A DNA stretch of 35,886 nucleotides from Novosphingobium sp. (GCA_029247785.1 JAQWKP010000341.1:1-35886), one strand, 5' to 3'; shown: positions 8,268-16,411, counted from the first letter of the stretch. Notes: generated from the sequence alone by a model not told the origin. Translations and numbers: made by a program.

Positions 8268-9887
8268 ATGCGGCCCACCTACGATATTGTCATTGTCGGC
8301 GCCGGTTCGGCGGGCGCGCCGCTGGCCGCGCGTCTGTCCGAAGACCCAAATCGCAATGTGCTGCTGATCGAGGCCGGGCCCCGCTTCATCGGAGCGGAAG
8401 CACTCCCGCCTGAGCTCCGCTACAGCGGCGTGCTGAGCTCGATGATGCCCGGCCATCCCAACAATTGGAGCCTGACCGCAAGGCTGAGCGAGGACATGCT
8501 TCAGCCCCTCCCTCGAGGCCGTGTCGTCGGCGGATCAAGCGCGCTGAACGGCACCTTGTTCACCCGGGGCGTGCGCGCCGATTTCGACAGCTGGGAGCGC
8601 GAAGGCAATGCCGCCTGGTCCTACGATGCGGTGCTGCCGTTCTTCCGCAAGCTCGAAACCGACCATGACTTGACCGACCAGTTTCACGGGAGCCACGGGC
8701 CAATGCCGATCCGCCGGGCGGCCCCGGACGAGCTGGTCCCGATCGACCACGCATTTTTTGCTGCCTGCAGCGAGGCTGGCTTCCCCGAAGACCCGGACAT
8801 GAACGGGCCCGACTCGATCGGCTTCGGCCTGCTGCCGACCAACAATTCGGGCGGCATCCGCATGAATTCCGCGCTTGCCTATCTCGATCCTGCTCAGACC
8901 CGCGCGAACCTCACCGTCCAGCCCGATACCGAGGTGCAGCGGGTGCTGTTCGAGGGCAGTCGGGCGACTGGCGTCGAGGTGATGGCTGGTGGGCAAGTCA
9001 GCCATATCTACGCCGGCGAGGTCGTGCTCAGCGCTGGCGCGGTGAAATCGCCGCAATTGCTGATGGTTTCCGGCATAGGCCCCGCCGAGGAATTGCAGCG
9101 CCACGATATCGAGCTCCGCCACGAGCTGCGGCAGGTTGGTCGCGAATTCACTGACCATTGCTCGCTCAGCCTGCCGTTCCGCATGGCCAAGCGCAGCAGC
9201 CCGATTCCCGATCCTGAAAGTGGCCCCTGGGCCCATGCCGCGCTGCATTTCACCAGCGAAGCCTCGGACGAGATCAGCGACATGATGCTGATTCAGTCGG
9301 CGATCCCGACGACTTACAGCGTGTTTCACGGCCAGTCCTGGTTGCAGCGCGCGATGACGCTCAAACAGATGTTCGGCAGTATCTCGCCCGGCAAGTTTCT
9401 CGACCACGCCCGCTTTGGCTTCGACCATGCGCTCAACTGCATCATGCTGCGCGACGACAGCCGCGGCGAAATTCGCCTGACCTCCGCCGATCCGACCGCC
9501 AAGCCCGAGCTCCACTACCACTACCTCGAAAGCGCCCGCGATAAGGCCCGGATGCGCGAGGGCATGCGCACTGCAGCCGGCCTGATCGCCAGCGAGCCAT
9601 ACCGCGCAATGGGCGCGAAGCGCTCGGCCATCAGCGATGCTGAACTGGATGACGATGCCGCGCTCGACCGCTTCGTCGCGAAACACATGGGCACCTCGAT
9701 CCACATGGCGAGCAGCTGCCGCATGGGCTCATCGCCGGAGTCATCGGTCGTCGACCAGCATTGCCGCGTCCATGGCATCGACAGATTGCGCGTGGTCGAT
9801 AGCTCGATCATGCCGCGCGTCGTGCGCCGCTGCCCGGCGGCAACCGCCTTGATGCTGGGCGAGCGCGCCGCCGCCTTTTTCGACTGA
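8268..9887 (+). CDS. GMC family FAD-dependent oxidoreductase
   Basis: 539 residues. FAD enzyme of the glucose-methanol-choline family, expected to oxidise an alcohol to a ketone or aldehyde. The ADP-binding motif VGAGSAGAPLAARLSE is at 11-26 with the ribose-binding Glu in LLIEAGP; the VVGGSSALNG signature is near 86-95, and the second GMC signature (LSAGAVKSPQLLMVSGIGP) is near 251-269. The C-terminal catalytic His is present in IHMASSCRMG (His479), but the second catalytic position, usually Asn or His in a GNTNAP stretch, aligns with Ala524 in RRCPAAT. No clear ribosome site precedes the ATG, nine bases after the upstream stop, so it is probably coupled. As middle gene of the operon it could make the beta-diketone used by the downstream hydrolase (inference). 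Confidence 0.9.
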   Translation: MRPTYDIVIVGAGSAGAPLAARLSEDPNRNVLLIEAGPRFIGAEALPPELRYSGVLSSMMPGHPNNWSLTARLSEDMLQPLPRGRVVGGSSALNGTLFTRGVRADFDSWEREGNAAWSYDAVLPFFRKLETDHDLTDQFHGSHGPMPIRRAAPDELVPIDHAFFAACSEAGFPEDPDMNGPDSIGFGLLPTNNSGGIRMNSALAYLDPAQTRANLTVQPDTEVQRVLFEGSRATGVEVMAGGQVSHIYAGEVVLSAGAVKSPQLLMVSGIGPAEELQRHDIELRHELRQVGREFTDHCSLSLPFRMAKRSSPIPDPESGPWAHAALHFTSEASDEISDMMLIQSAIPTTYSVFHGQSWLQRAMTLKQMFGSISPGKFLDHARFGFDHALNCIMLRDDSRGEIRLTSADPTAKPELHYHYLESARDKARMREGMRTAAGLIASEPYRAMGAKRSAISDAELDDDAALDRFVAKHMGTSIHMASSCRMGSSPESSVVDQHCRVHGIDRLRVVDSSIMPRVVRRCPAATALMLGERAAAFFD

Positions 9888-9907
9888 AATTCCTAGGGAG
9901 AGAGACA

Positions 9908-10657
9908 ATGCAACTGGCCGATTATGCGAACCGTTATGAGACCCTCCGCTTCGAAAGAAATGACGGCGTGCTGGAGATGCACATGCATTCGGGTGGCGGC
10001 GAGGTGCAGTGGAATGTCTCGCTCACCGGCCATCACAACGAGCTGGGCCTGGCCTTTGCCGACGTCGCGAAGGACAAGGAGAACAAGGTCGTCATCCTCA
10101 CCGGCACGGGCAAGAATTTCGTGGCGGCGCGAGACGAGAATGAGGTGATCCCCGAGGCTGATCTCCACGATATGTGGGACCGGATGATGGACGAGAGTCG
10201 GGCGATGCTCGAAGGCCTGCTATCCATTCCGGTCCCGGTGATCGCGGCGGTGAACGGTCCCGCGCTGATCCATTCCGAACTGCCGGTGATGTGCGACGTG
10301 GTGCTCGCCGCAGACCATGCCGAATTCGCCGATACCACTCACATGCCCTGGGGCATGCCGCCGGGCGACGGCACCCAGATGATCTGGCCGATGGTGCTCG
10401 GTCCCAATCGCGGGCGCTATTTCCTGCTCAGCGGCGAGACCCTGAGTGCCGCAGAAGCACACCGCCTCGGCGTCGTTGGCGAGGTCCTGCCTGCGGACCA
10501 GCTGATGCCGAGAGCCCGCGAGTTCGCCGCCCGCCTCGCAGCCTTCCCCCGCCGCAATCTCAGCCACGCCAAGACCCTGATGGTCCGCTCGCTGCGCCAC
10601 CGCATCCGCGACGAGATGGAATTGGGCCTGTTCGCGCAAGGCATGGCGATCGTGTGA
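9908..10657 (+). CDS. Crotonase-fold beta-diketone hydrolase, 6-oxocamphor hydrolase-like
   Basis: 249 residues. General annotation would be enoyl-CoA hydratase/isomerase, but the sequence closely follows 6-oxocamphor hydrolase (OCH) of Rhodococcus, a cofactor-free retro-Claisenase that opens cyclic beta-diketones. Shared stretches include ENKVVILTGTG, PVIAAVNGP, HSELPVM (OCH: HPEIPVM), PPGDGTQ (OCH: VPGDGAH) and GPNRGRYFLLSG. The OCH catalytic residues His122, His145 and Asp154 are found here at the same numbers, and OCH His45 aligns with His43. OCH Glu244 aligns with Gln244. The oxyanion-hole region of CoA-using crotonases is poorly kept. A strong AGGGAGAG site precedes the ATG. It ends the operon with the GMC oxidoreductase, whose alcohol-to-ketone chemistry would naturally supply a diketone. 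The comparison is from memory of OCH, not a search. Confidence 0.85.
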   Translation: MQLADYANRYETLRFERNDGVLEMHMHSGGGEVQWNVSLTGHHNELGLAFADVAKDKENKVVILTGTGKNFVAARDENEVIPEADLHDMWDRMMDESRAMLEGLLSIPVPVIAAVNGPALIHSELPVMCDVVLAADHAEFADTTHMPWGMPPGDGTQMIWPMVLGPNRGRYFLLSGETLSAAEAHRLGVVGEVLPADQLMPRAREFAARLAAFPRRNLSHAKTLMVRSLRHRIRDEMELGLFAQGMAIV

Positions 10658-10711
10658 GAGCGGCGCCGATTGTGCGCAAGTCGGTAAGCCGTCAAGCGCT
10701 CGACATTCGTC

Positions 10712-11425
10712 TCACCCGGCAAAGCTCTCCGCTGATTCCAGCAGACATTCGACCAGCCGATCGGGCGCGCAGAAGAATGGCGAGTGGTCGGTTTCCAGCG
10801 TGAATACCGGGTCGCAGGGCAAGTCTTCCTGCATCGCGCGCTGGAATTCGTGAGGAATGGCGTGATCCAGTGTGCATTCGACGAAGCTGCGTGGAAGCGC
10901 CCCGAAACGCTCCCGCGTGGTTGTTAGCGGCGCCATCATCGTCGCAATCGGCTGGGGCCGCAGCCGCGCAATCGCAGCCTCGACCAGCGCGGGATCGGTC
11001 GTGTTGTAGAAGAACCCTGGCGCGACGGCAGGATCGCCGATCATCGAAAGCCCATCCTCGGACACGGTCATCGGCGGCACCGATCCGATGGAGCCGGCCG
11101 GGCTCTCAGCAAGCCGCATGGCCGCAGTGACGAAGACCAGTCCGGCAATACATTCAGGTACCCGCTCGGCCGCCTCACCAACCACCATTCCGCCCATCGA
11201 ATGCCCGACCAGCACCACCGGCCCAGCCTCGGCGCGCAGCATATCCGCCACGCAATCGGCGTGGGAGGCAAGCGTAATTCCATCATGAGGCGTCATGTCG
11301 CTGCCCATGCCAGGCAGGTCCGGAGCCAACGCCCGGTGGCCCGCAGCCTCCAACAGCGGAACAACCCGCTCCCAGCACCAGCCGCCATGAAATCCGCCGT
11401 GAATGAGGATGAAAGTGTGAGGCAT
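10712..11425 (-). CDS. Alpha/beta hydrolase, methylesterase/hydroxynitrile-lyase-like
   Basis: 237 residues, compact single-domain alpha/beta fold like the plant MES/HNL and bacterial EstC group. The sequence starts directly with the oxyanion segment LIHGGFHGGWCW, then the nucleophile elbow GHSMGG (Ser76), the acid in CTLDHAIP (Asp187) and the base in ETDHSPFF (His214), a complete triad. Expected to hydrolyse an ester or lactone, or cleave a C-C or C-CN bond; the family does not allow a firmer choice. It lies 43 bases downstream of a P450 on the same strand, so it likely acts on a product of that P450. It converges with the 6-oxocamphor-hydrolase-like gene, 54 bases away, with no terminator-like hairpin between. 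Confidence 0.87.
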   Translation of the reverse strand: MPHTFILIHGGFHGGWCWERVVPLLEAAGHRALAPDLPGMGSDMTPHDGITLASHADCVADMLRAEAGPVVLVGHSMGGMVVGEAAERVPECIAGLVFVTAAMRLAESPAGSIGSVPPMTVSEDGLSMIGDPAVAPGFFYNTTDPALVEAAIARLRPQPIATMMAPLTTTRERFGALPRSFVECTLDHAIPHEFQRAMQEDLPCDPVFTLETDHSPFFCAPDRLVECLLESAESFAG

Positions 11426-11468
11426 GATGCGCGCCTATTGCGTTTCCCGGATCAACACACCACCCAGC

Positions 11469-12725
11469 TCAAGCCCGATCAAACCCAAGCGGCAGGCTTT
11501 CGAGCCCCCACAGGCCGGGGAACGGGCGGAACTTGACGTCGCCCGCGATCGACGGGTTTTTCATCTGCCTGGCGATCATGTGCAGCCCTTCCTGGATCTG
11601 GGCCCGGGCGATGTATTGGCCGAGGCACATATGCTTGCCCAGTCCGAACGCCAGCTGCCGGTGGCTGGGATCGATCGGTCGCTCCGGATCGAACACCTCC
11701 GGGTTTTCGAAGACCGACGGATCGCGGCCGGACTGGTTCAGGGAGAAGAACAGCATCGTGTCCTTCGGGATGATCACCCCGTCATAAATGATTTCTGAAT
11801 CCGTGAACCGGAAGGAATGGCTCGGGTTGAAGTAGCGCAGGAACTCTTCGACGGCCTTGCGGCAATAGTCGGTGTCCTCGGCGCATCTTGCGTAGATTTC
11901 GGGATGCCGGGTCATCTCATACATCATGAAGGTGATGACGTTCTTCGAAGTGTCGTAGCCGGCCTCGAACAGGAAGATCAGCATGTCGATGAGCTGGCGG
12001 TCGGGTATCTGGCCCTCTGCGCTGGCCTCGATCAACATGTCGAGCAGGTCCGGCGGGCCATCATGCTCGGGGTTTTTCCGGCGCTCTGCGACCAGCTTGT
12101 GGCAGAAATCGTCCATGTGGATGATGGCCTTCTGCAATGCCGGCACGCGGCTCGGGTCAAGGCTGTAGGCGAGGCCAAGAGCTTCCAGCGATTCCCGCAG
12201 GTCAGGAATGACATCGAGCGGGGCACCGATCATGCTGGTCATCACCGAAACCGGGTAATAGGATGAAAATTCGGCGAAATCGAACTCGCCCCTCGGCAGC
12301 CATTCCTCGAGCAGATTGCCCATGATCTCTTGCATCAGCGGGCGAATCTGATTGGCATAGCGCGGGGTGAACTTGGCAGCGAAAGTATCGCGAAGCACCC
12401 GGTGCTCGGCTGGGCCGAGCGCGAGCATCTGTTCGGCCGTGAAGCGTCCCCAAGGCGTGTCCTTGGCGCCAAGAATTTCGATGATGCCGTCGAAGGAAGG
12501 ACGAAACTTGTCCTGCATGTCCATTTCCATCAGGTCCCTGATAGCCTGATAGCCGATCACGACATAGCCTTCGTCGGCCTTGGCCAACCATGGGTGGACG
12601 GCACGGGCTGCCGCGATCTCGCTATAGGGGTCCTCCGCCATTTCGGGCGTGTTCCAGTGCAGGTGGTATAGCTCCATCTCCTCCAGAGGGATCGCTTTGT
12701 CCTGGGTCTCGGTGATGGTGCTCAT
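11469..12725 (-). CDS. Cytochrome P450 (first of two)
   Basis: 418 residues, soluble class I bacterial P450 without a membrane anchor. The I-helix oxygen-activation motif FEAGYDTS is at about 253-260, the K-helix ExxR at Glu294-Arg297 (EEFLR), and the haem-binding loop FGLGKHMCLG at 360-369 with Cys367 as thiolate ligand. The start ATG at 12725 has AGAGG upstream; the longer open frame to 12830 adds a Cys/His-rich tail with no family likeness. It is followed by the alpha/beta hydrolase. It may draw electrons from the ferredoxin at 16203. The P450 subfamily and substrate cannot be assigned by eye. A 145-base gap separates it from the PQQ dehydrogenase upstream, so it may have its own promoter. 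Confidence 0.93.
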   Translation of the reverse strand: MSTITETQDKAIPLEEMELYHLHWNTPEMAEDPYSEIAAARAVHPWLAKADEGYVVIGYQAIRDLMEMDMQDKFRPSFDGIIEILGAKDTPWGRFTAEQMLALGPAEHRVLRDTFAAKFTPRYANQIRPLMQEIMGNLLEEWLPRGEFDFAEFSSYYPVSVMTSMIGAPLDVIPDLRESLEALGLAYSLDPSRVPALQKAIIHMDDFCHKLVAERRKNPEHDGPPDLLDMLIEASAEGQIPDRQLIDMLIFLFEAGYDTSKNVITFMMYEMTRHPEIYARCAEDTDYCRKAVEEFLRYFNPSHSFRFTDSEIIYDGVIIPKDTMLFFSLNQSGRDPSVFENPEVFDPERPIDPSHRQLAFGLGKHMCLGQYIARAQIQEGLHMIARQMKNPSIAGDVKFRPFPGLWGLESLPLGFDRA

Positions 12726-12830
12726 GTCTGCCTCTCGATTGATCGTCCGACTGTGCCTGATCGCGCGGGCCCGGCTGCAGGTCCTGCAATGGTGATGACA
12801 CTGGATACGCGATTTTGGCGAGACTTGCAT

Positions 12831-12854
12831 CGAATTCCCGACATGCGGGATTCG
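12831..12854. repeat. Short inverted repeat between PQQ dehydrogenase and P450
   Basis: CGAATTCCCG and CGGGATTCG face each other across ACATG, with one extra T in the left arm. On the minus strand it begins about 16 bases after the stop of the PQQ dehydrogenase and about 105 bases before the P450 start. No T-run follows, so it is a poor intrinsic terminator; it could equally be a regulator site for the P450-hydrolase pair. Confidence 0.4.
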
Positions 12855-12870
12855 TCAGTCACGATCAATG

Positions 12871-14925
12871 TCAGCGCAACTCAGCCGCCCTACTCCGCAA
12901 ATATTGCCGTATCGCCGCAAGATCTTCATCGCCAAGCTCGGGATAGCCCGGCATTCCTCCCGCCACCAGCGCGCCATCGTGGACCACGGTCCTGAAGGCC
13001 TCGGCAGACGGCACAATTCCCGATCCGCGCAAGTCTGGCGCGGCACCGCCTGAGATCACATTCACCCCGTGGCAGACGCCGCAATTGGCGTGATAGACCA
13101 TGTTGCCCTTGCCCGCGAGCGGGGCGTTGGCGCGGTAGTCCGGGTCGGCGAAGGCTTGCAGTTGGAAGGGTGCAGGGGCGGCGGGCAGGCTAGCTTTGCC
13201 GCCTATCGCAAAAGTCAGCACGCGGCGCTTCTGGCTATGATAATCGAACGCCATGCCGCGATGGCTGGGGGCGTCGAACGCCGCTGAGGTGCTCATGCCG
13301 ACCATGACCGTGACATATTGCCTGCCGCCCGCGAGATAGCTGATCGGTGCAGCGATGATCCCGCCCTGAGCGGGGAAGCGCCACAATTCCTTTCCGCTCG
13401 CCGCGTCATAGGCGGCGAATGTGCCGTTCAGCTGGCCCTGGAACACAAGACTGCCGCCCGTTGCCAGCACGCCGCCGGTCCAACCGCCCTTGGTGGGGAC
13501 CGACCAGGCCGTTTCGCCTTTCACCGGGTCCCAGGCGAGCAGCGCGCTGGTGTTGTGCAGCGGGTCGTCTGTCGGCGAGGTCCCACGCATGCCCAGACCA
13601 TAAACGCCGTTGGTCCAACCTTTGAGGTCCTCGCTGCTTTCAGAGAGGATCTCGCCCTGTTCGCGCTTGGGGATATAGACCAGCCGGGTTTGCGGGCTGT
13701 AGGCCATCGGCATCCAGCTATGCGCCCCGTTCTTGGACGGCCACAGCTCGAATGGCACGCCTTTGGGATAGCGCGCGCCGGGGGTCTCGACGGGGCGGCC
13801 AGAAGCAAGGTCGATATGGCTGGCCCAGGTGACCTTGGCGATCTTTTCCGCCGAGATCAGCGTGCCGTCGGTCCGGTCGATGACATAGAGGAAGCCATTC
13901 TTGGGCGCGGTCATCACCACCTTGCGCGGCTTGCCGGCGATGGTCAGCTCGGCCAGCTCCATATCCATCGCCGCGTTGTAATCCCAGGTCTCGCCGGGGT
14001 TGAACTGGTAGTGCCACTTGTATTCACCAGTATCGGCGTCGAGCGCGACCATCGAGCACAGGAACAGGTTGTCGCCGCCATCCGGGCTGCGAACTTTCTG
14101 GTTTTGCGGAAAGCCGTTGCCGGTGCCGATCAGCACGGTGTTGGTATCGGCGTCATAGGTGAAGGCGTTCCACGGCTCGCCGCCGCCGCCCCATTTCCAC
14201 CATTCGCCGGTCCAGGTCTTGGCGGCCATCGCCATTGCCTGGTTCTCGAAGCCCTCGGCGGGATTGCCGGGGACGAGGTGGAAGCGCCACAGTTGCTCGC
14301 CACTCTCGGCGTCATAGGCAGTGGCGTAACCGCGGTTATTGGTGTTGTCGCCGCCGCCCTGGCCGATGACGATCTTGCCATCGACCGCACGAGGCGCGCC
14401 GGTGATGAACAGCCCGCTACCTTTGCGGGTGGTCTGGACTGACCAGACCTGCTTGCCGGTCTTCGCATCAAGCGCGATCAAGCGGCCGTCGGTGGTGCCG
14501 GTATAGACCTTGCCACCCCACCAGGCGATGCCGCGAATGCCCCAATTCGAGCGCATCTCGATCCCGGCCTGCTCTCCCGCGTTTGAATCGAAACGCCACA
14601 GTTCTTTGCCGGTGGCAGCATCGACCGCGTGGACGACGCTGAGCGCGCGCGAGAAATATAGCGTGCCGTCGACCTCGATCGGCTGGGTCGCCGAATTGCC
14701 CGCATCGAGATCAATATACCAGGCGAGCGAGAGGTTTGAGACATTGGCGGCGGTGATCTGGCCAAGCGGGCTGAAATGCTGTTCGCCATAGGTTCGGCCA
14801 TAGGCGGGCCAGTCATCGCCATCGCTGGAATCGAGTAGTTTTGACCATGGTGCAGGGCTGTCCTGGGCCAGCAGCGCAGTCGCGACCAGCCCCGCGAGCA
14901 GGGCGACAGGTGCAAATCGCCGCAT
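12871..14925 (-). CDS. PQQ-dependent alcohol dehydrogenase with C-terminal cytochrome c domain
   Basis: 684 residues: signal peptide (about 1-20, LLAGLVATALLA), an eight-bladed quinoprotein propeller (repeats ending in W such as GKELWRF, GKQVW, GEQLWRF), and a C-terminal cytochrome c domain with CGVCH at 615-619 and a probable axial Met658 in GGMPGYP. It should oxidise an alcohol in the periplasm and pass electrons to the respiratory chain. The catalytic Asp region GETWDYNA is kept. Two usual features are missing: the adjacent Cys pair of methanol/ethanol dehydrogenases is replaced by Asn-Trp in RSNWGIRG (125-132), and the calcium-ligand Glu region reads GGGDNTNNRG. Its ATG directly abuts the TAG of the upstream P450, so the two are co-translated. 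Alternative: a lineage-specific quinohaemoprotein with altered cofactor environment. Confidence 0.9.
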   Translation of the reverse strand: MRRFAPVALLAGLVATALLAQDSPAPWSKLLDSSDGDDWPAYGRTYGEQHFSPLGQITAANVSNLSLAWYIDLDAGNSATQPIEVDGTLYFSRALSVVHAVDAATGKELWRFDSNAGEQAGIEMRSNWGIRGIAWWGGKVYTGTTDGRLIALDAKTGKQVWSVQTTRKGSGLFITGAPRAVDGKIVIGQGGGDNTNNRGYATAYDAESGEQLWRFHLVPGNPAEGFENQAMAMAAKTWTGEWWKWGGGGEPWNAFTYDADTNTVLIGTGNGFPQNQKVRSPDGGDNLFLCSMVALDADTGEYKWHYQFNPGETWDYNAAMDMELAELTIAGKPRKVVMTAPKNGFLYVIDRTDGTLISAEKIAKVTWASHIDLASGRPVETPGARYPKGVPFELWPSKNGAHSWMPMAYSPQTRLVYIPKREQGEILSESSEDLKGWTNGVYGLGMRGTSPTDDPLHNTSALLAWDPVKGETAWSVPTKGGWTGGVLATGGSLVFQGQLNGTFAAYDAASGKELWRFPAQGGIIAAPISYLAGGRQYVTVMVGMSTSAAFDAPSHRGMAFDYHSQKRRVLTFAIGGKASLPAAPAPFQLQAFADPDYRANAPLAGKGNMVYHANCGVCHGVNVISGGAAPDLRGSGIVPSAEAFRTVVHDGALVAGGMPGYPELGDEDLAAIRQYLRSRAAELR

Positions 14926-16188
14926 CTATTCGATCACCGCGCCGACTTTCGCGCCCGGCGTGAAGTGGGCCGGAATGCTGATCCAGCCGTTGACGCCGCT
15001 GATCGAGGGATATTGCCGCAGCCCGTCCTCGTCGATCGTGTAGTCCGGCAAGCGGCGCAGCACTTCGCCGATCATTTCCTGGAACATCATCCGCGCGAGG
15101 AACGAGCCGAGGCAGCGATGCATCCCCGCGCCAAAGCCGACATGCTTGTTGGGAAAGCGGTCTATCTTGACCTGCTCGGGGTCTTCAAACGCTTCGGGAT
15201 CGCGATTGCCCCCGGCATAGGCCATCAGCACCCGCTCGCCCTTGCGGATGGTCCAGCCGTCAACCTCGGTGTCTTTGATCGCGGTGCGGCTGAGCGCGCC
15301 GATCGGCGAGTAGAAGCGGATGAATTCCTCGCAGGCGAAAGGCATGAGGTCGGGATCATCGATCAGCCGCTGGCGCTCACCGGGATTGCGGCCCAGCCAG
15401 ATCAGCGCGTTGGAGGCCAGCGCGGTGGTCGTATCGACCCCGCCGGCCAGGATATTGAACGAGAGGTCGCGGATCTGCTGCCAGGTCAGCGGTTCGCCAT
15501 TGATCTCGCCGGTCGCCAGCAGGGTGAGGAAATCGTCCTTGGGCTCAATCCGACGCTTTGCGATCTCCTCGTCGACCCGCTCGCGGAAATAGTCGAGCCC
15601 GCGCACAGTCTCGGCGAAGGCCGGATCGTGGATCGGGGTGAACACCATGGTGTGGAACGGATCGGCGAATTTGCGCCATTCATCGAGTGGGAAGCCGAAG
15701 ATTTCCATCGTCACCAGCGCCGGCAGCGCGCTGGTAAGATCGTCGACGAAATCGCATTCTCCCGTTTCAATCACCATATCGACCAGCGCGGCGGTGAACT
15801 GTTTCGCCTTGGCCCGGCGCTCCTCGATTGCGCGCGGCGCGAATCGGCGGTTGATGAAGCGGCGGATGCCTTCCCATTCCGGATTGTCGGCCTCATTGGG
15901 AATGCCGCGCGTGGTTCCGGCGGGTGGGATCGTCACGCCGCCGGTCGAAGTGCCGTTCTCGAAATCAACTTCCTTATGCGCCGAAAAGGCATCGGACTGT
16001 TGGGCGACTCCGACAATATCGGACAGCCGCGTCGCCACCCAGAAACCGTCGTAATTATCGGTCCAGGCGCGTGGGCACTCCTCGCGCAGCTTGCGGTAGG
16101 TTTCCGGCCATTGCTTGGTATGATCGACAGTGTGGTGATCGAAATGTACCGGGCAGGCCTTGGCATCCTTGCTGCTGAACTCAGTCAT
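14926..16188 (-). CDS. Cytochrome P450 (second of two), ferredoxin-linked
   Basis: 420 residues, soluble class I P450. I-helix AGGVDTT at 248-254, ExxR at Glu288-Arg291 (EEFIR), haem loop GFGAGMHRCLG with Cys359. The N-terminus ACPVHFDHH is typical of several proteobacterial P450s. It starts 14 bases after the ferredoxin stop and ends directly against the PQQ dehydrogenase start, giving the order ferredoxin, P450, quinohaemoprotein dehydrogenase. This makes the ferredoxin its likely redox partner and suggests hydroxylation and alcohol oxidation are linked, although they occur in different compartments. No ferredoxin reductase is in the window. Substrate unknown. Confidence 0.94.
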   Translation of the reverse strand: MTEFSSKDAKACPVHFDHHTVDHTKQWPETYRKLREECPRAWTDNYDGFWVATRLSDIVGVAQQSDAFSAHKEVDFENGTSTGGVTIPPAGTTRGIPNEADNPEWEGIRRFINRRFAPRAIEERRAKAKQFTAALVDMVIETGECDFVDDLTSALPALVTMEIFGFPLDEWRKFADPFHTMVFTPIHDPAFAETVRGLDYFRERVDEEIAKRRIEPKDDFLTLLATGEINGEPLTWQQIRDLSFNILAGGVDTTTALASNALIWLGRNPGERQRLIDDPDLMPFACEEFIRFYSPIGALSRTAIKDTEVDGWTIRKGERVLMAYAGGNRDPEAFEDPEQVKIDRFPNKHVGFGAGMHRCLGSFLARMMFQEMIGEVLRRLPDYTIDEDGLRQYPSISGVNGWISIPAHFTPGAKVGAVIE

Positions 16189-16202
16189 CGCCCGGGCTCC
16201 TT

Positions 16203-16394
16203 TCAGCTCGTCTGGATCGCGCCCTCGGGGCAGCTCCTGACCGCCCGTTCGACGGCAGCCTCATATTCGGGCGGGACGTTCTCATCCTCGACATAGGCAT
16301 GGCCGTCCTCGTCGCTCAGTTGGAACAGCTCGGGGCAGGCCAATGCGCACATCGCATGTCCCTGGCAGAGATCGGCATCGATCCGGACTTTCAT
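16203..16394 (-). CDS. P450-associated ferredoxin, [3Fe-4S]-type with His in the cluster motif
   Basis: 63 residues, full length for the short bacterial ferredoxins that feed P450s. The cluster motif reads C-x2-H-x2-C-x3-C-P (Cys10, His13, Cys16, Cys20) with the last ligand in CPEGAI (Cys55). In ordinary 4Fe-4S proteins position 13 would be Cys, so this is the variant usually carrying a [3Fe-4S] cluster or a His-ligated [4Fe-4S] cluster. It precedes the P450 by 14 bases in the same operon and should deliver electrons one at a time to it. GAGAG lies upstream of the ATG. A probable promoter with an overlapping inverted repeat is 18-61 bases upstream. Confidence 0.93.
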   Translation of the reverse strand: MKVRIDADLCQGHAMCALACPELFQLSDEDGHAYVEDENVPPEYEAAVERAVRSCPEGAIQTS

Positions 16395-16411
16395 CGGCTC
16401 TCTCTCCCGTG

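Noticed and set aside
9908..10657. Plain enoyl-CoA hydratase of beta-oxidation
   Set aside because: The residues kept are those of 6-oxocamphor hydrolase, and no other beta-oxidation gene is nearby.
13318..14442. A 374-codon plus-strand frame opposite the PQQ dehydrogenase
   Set aside because: Antisense shadow of a clear quinoprotein gene.
14965..16296. A 443-codon plus-strand frame opposite the P450 and ferredoxin
   Set aside because: Covers two well-supported genes in antisense; composition is that of a shadow frame.
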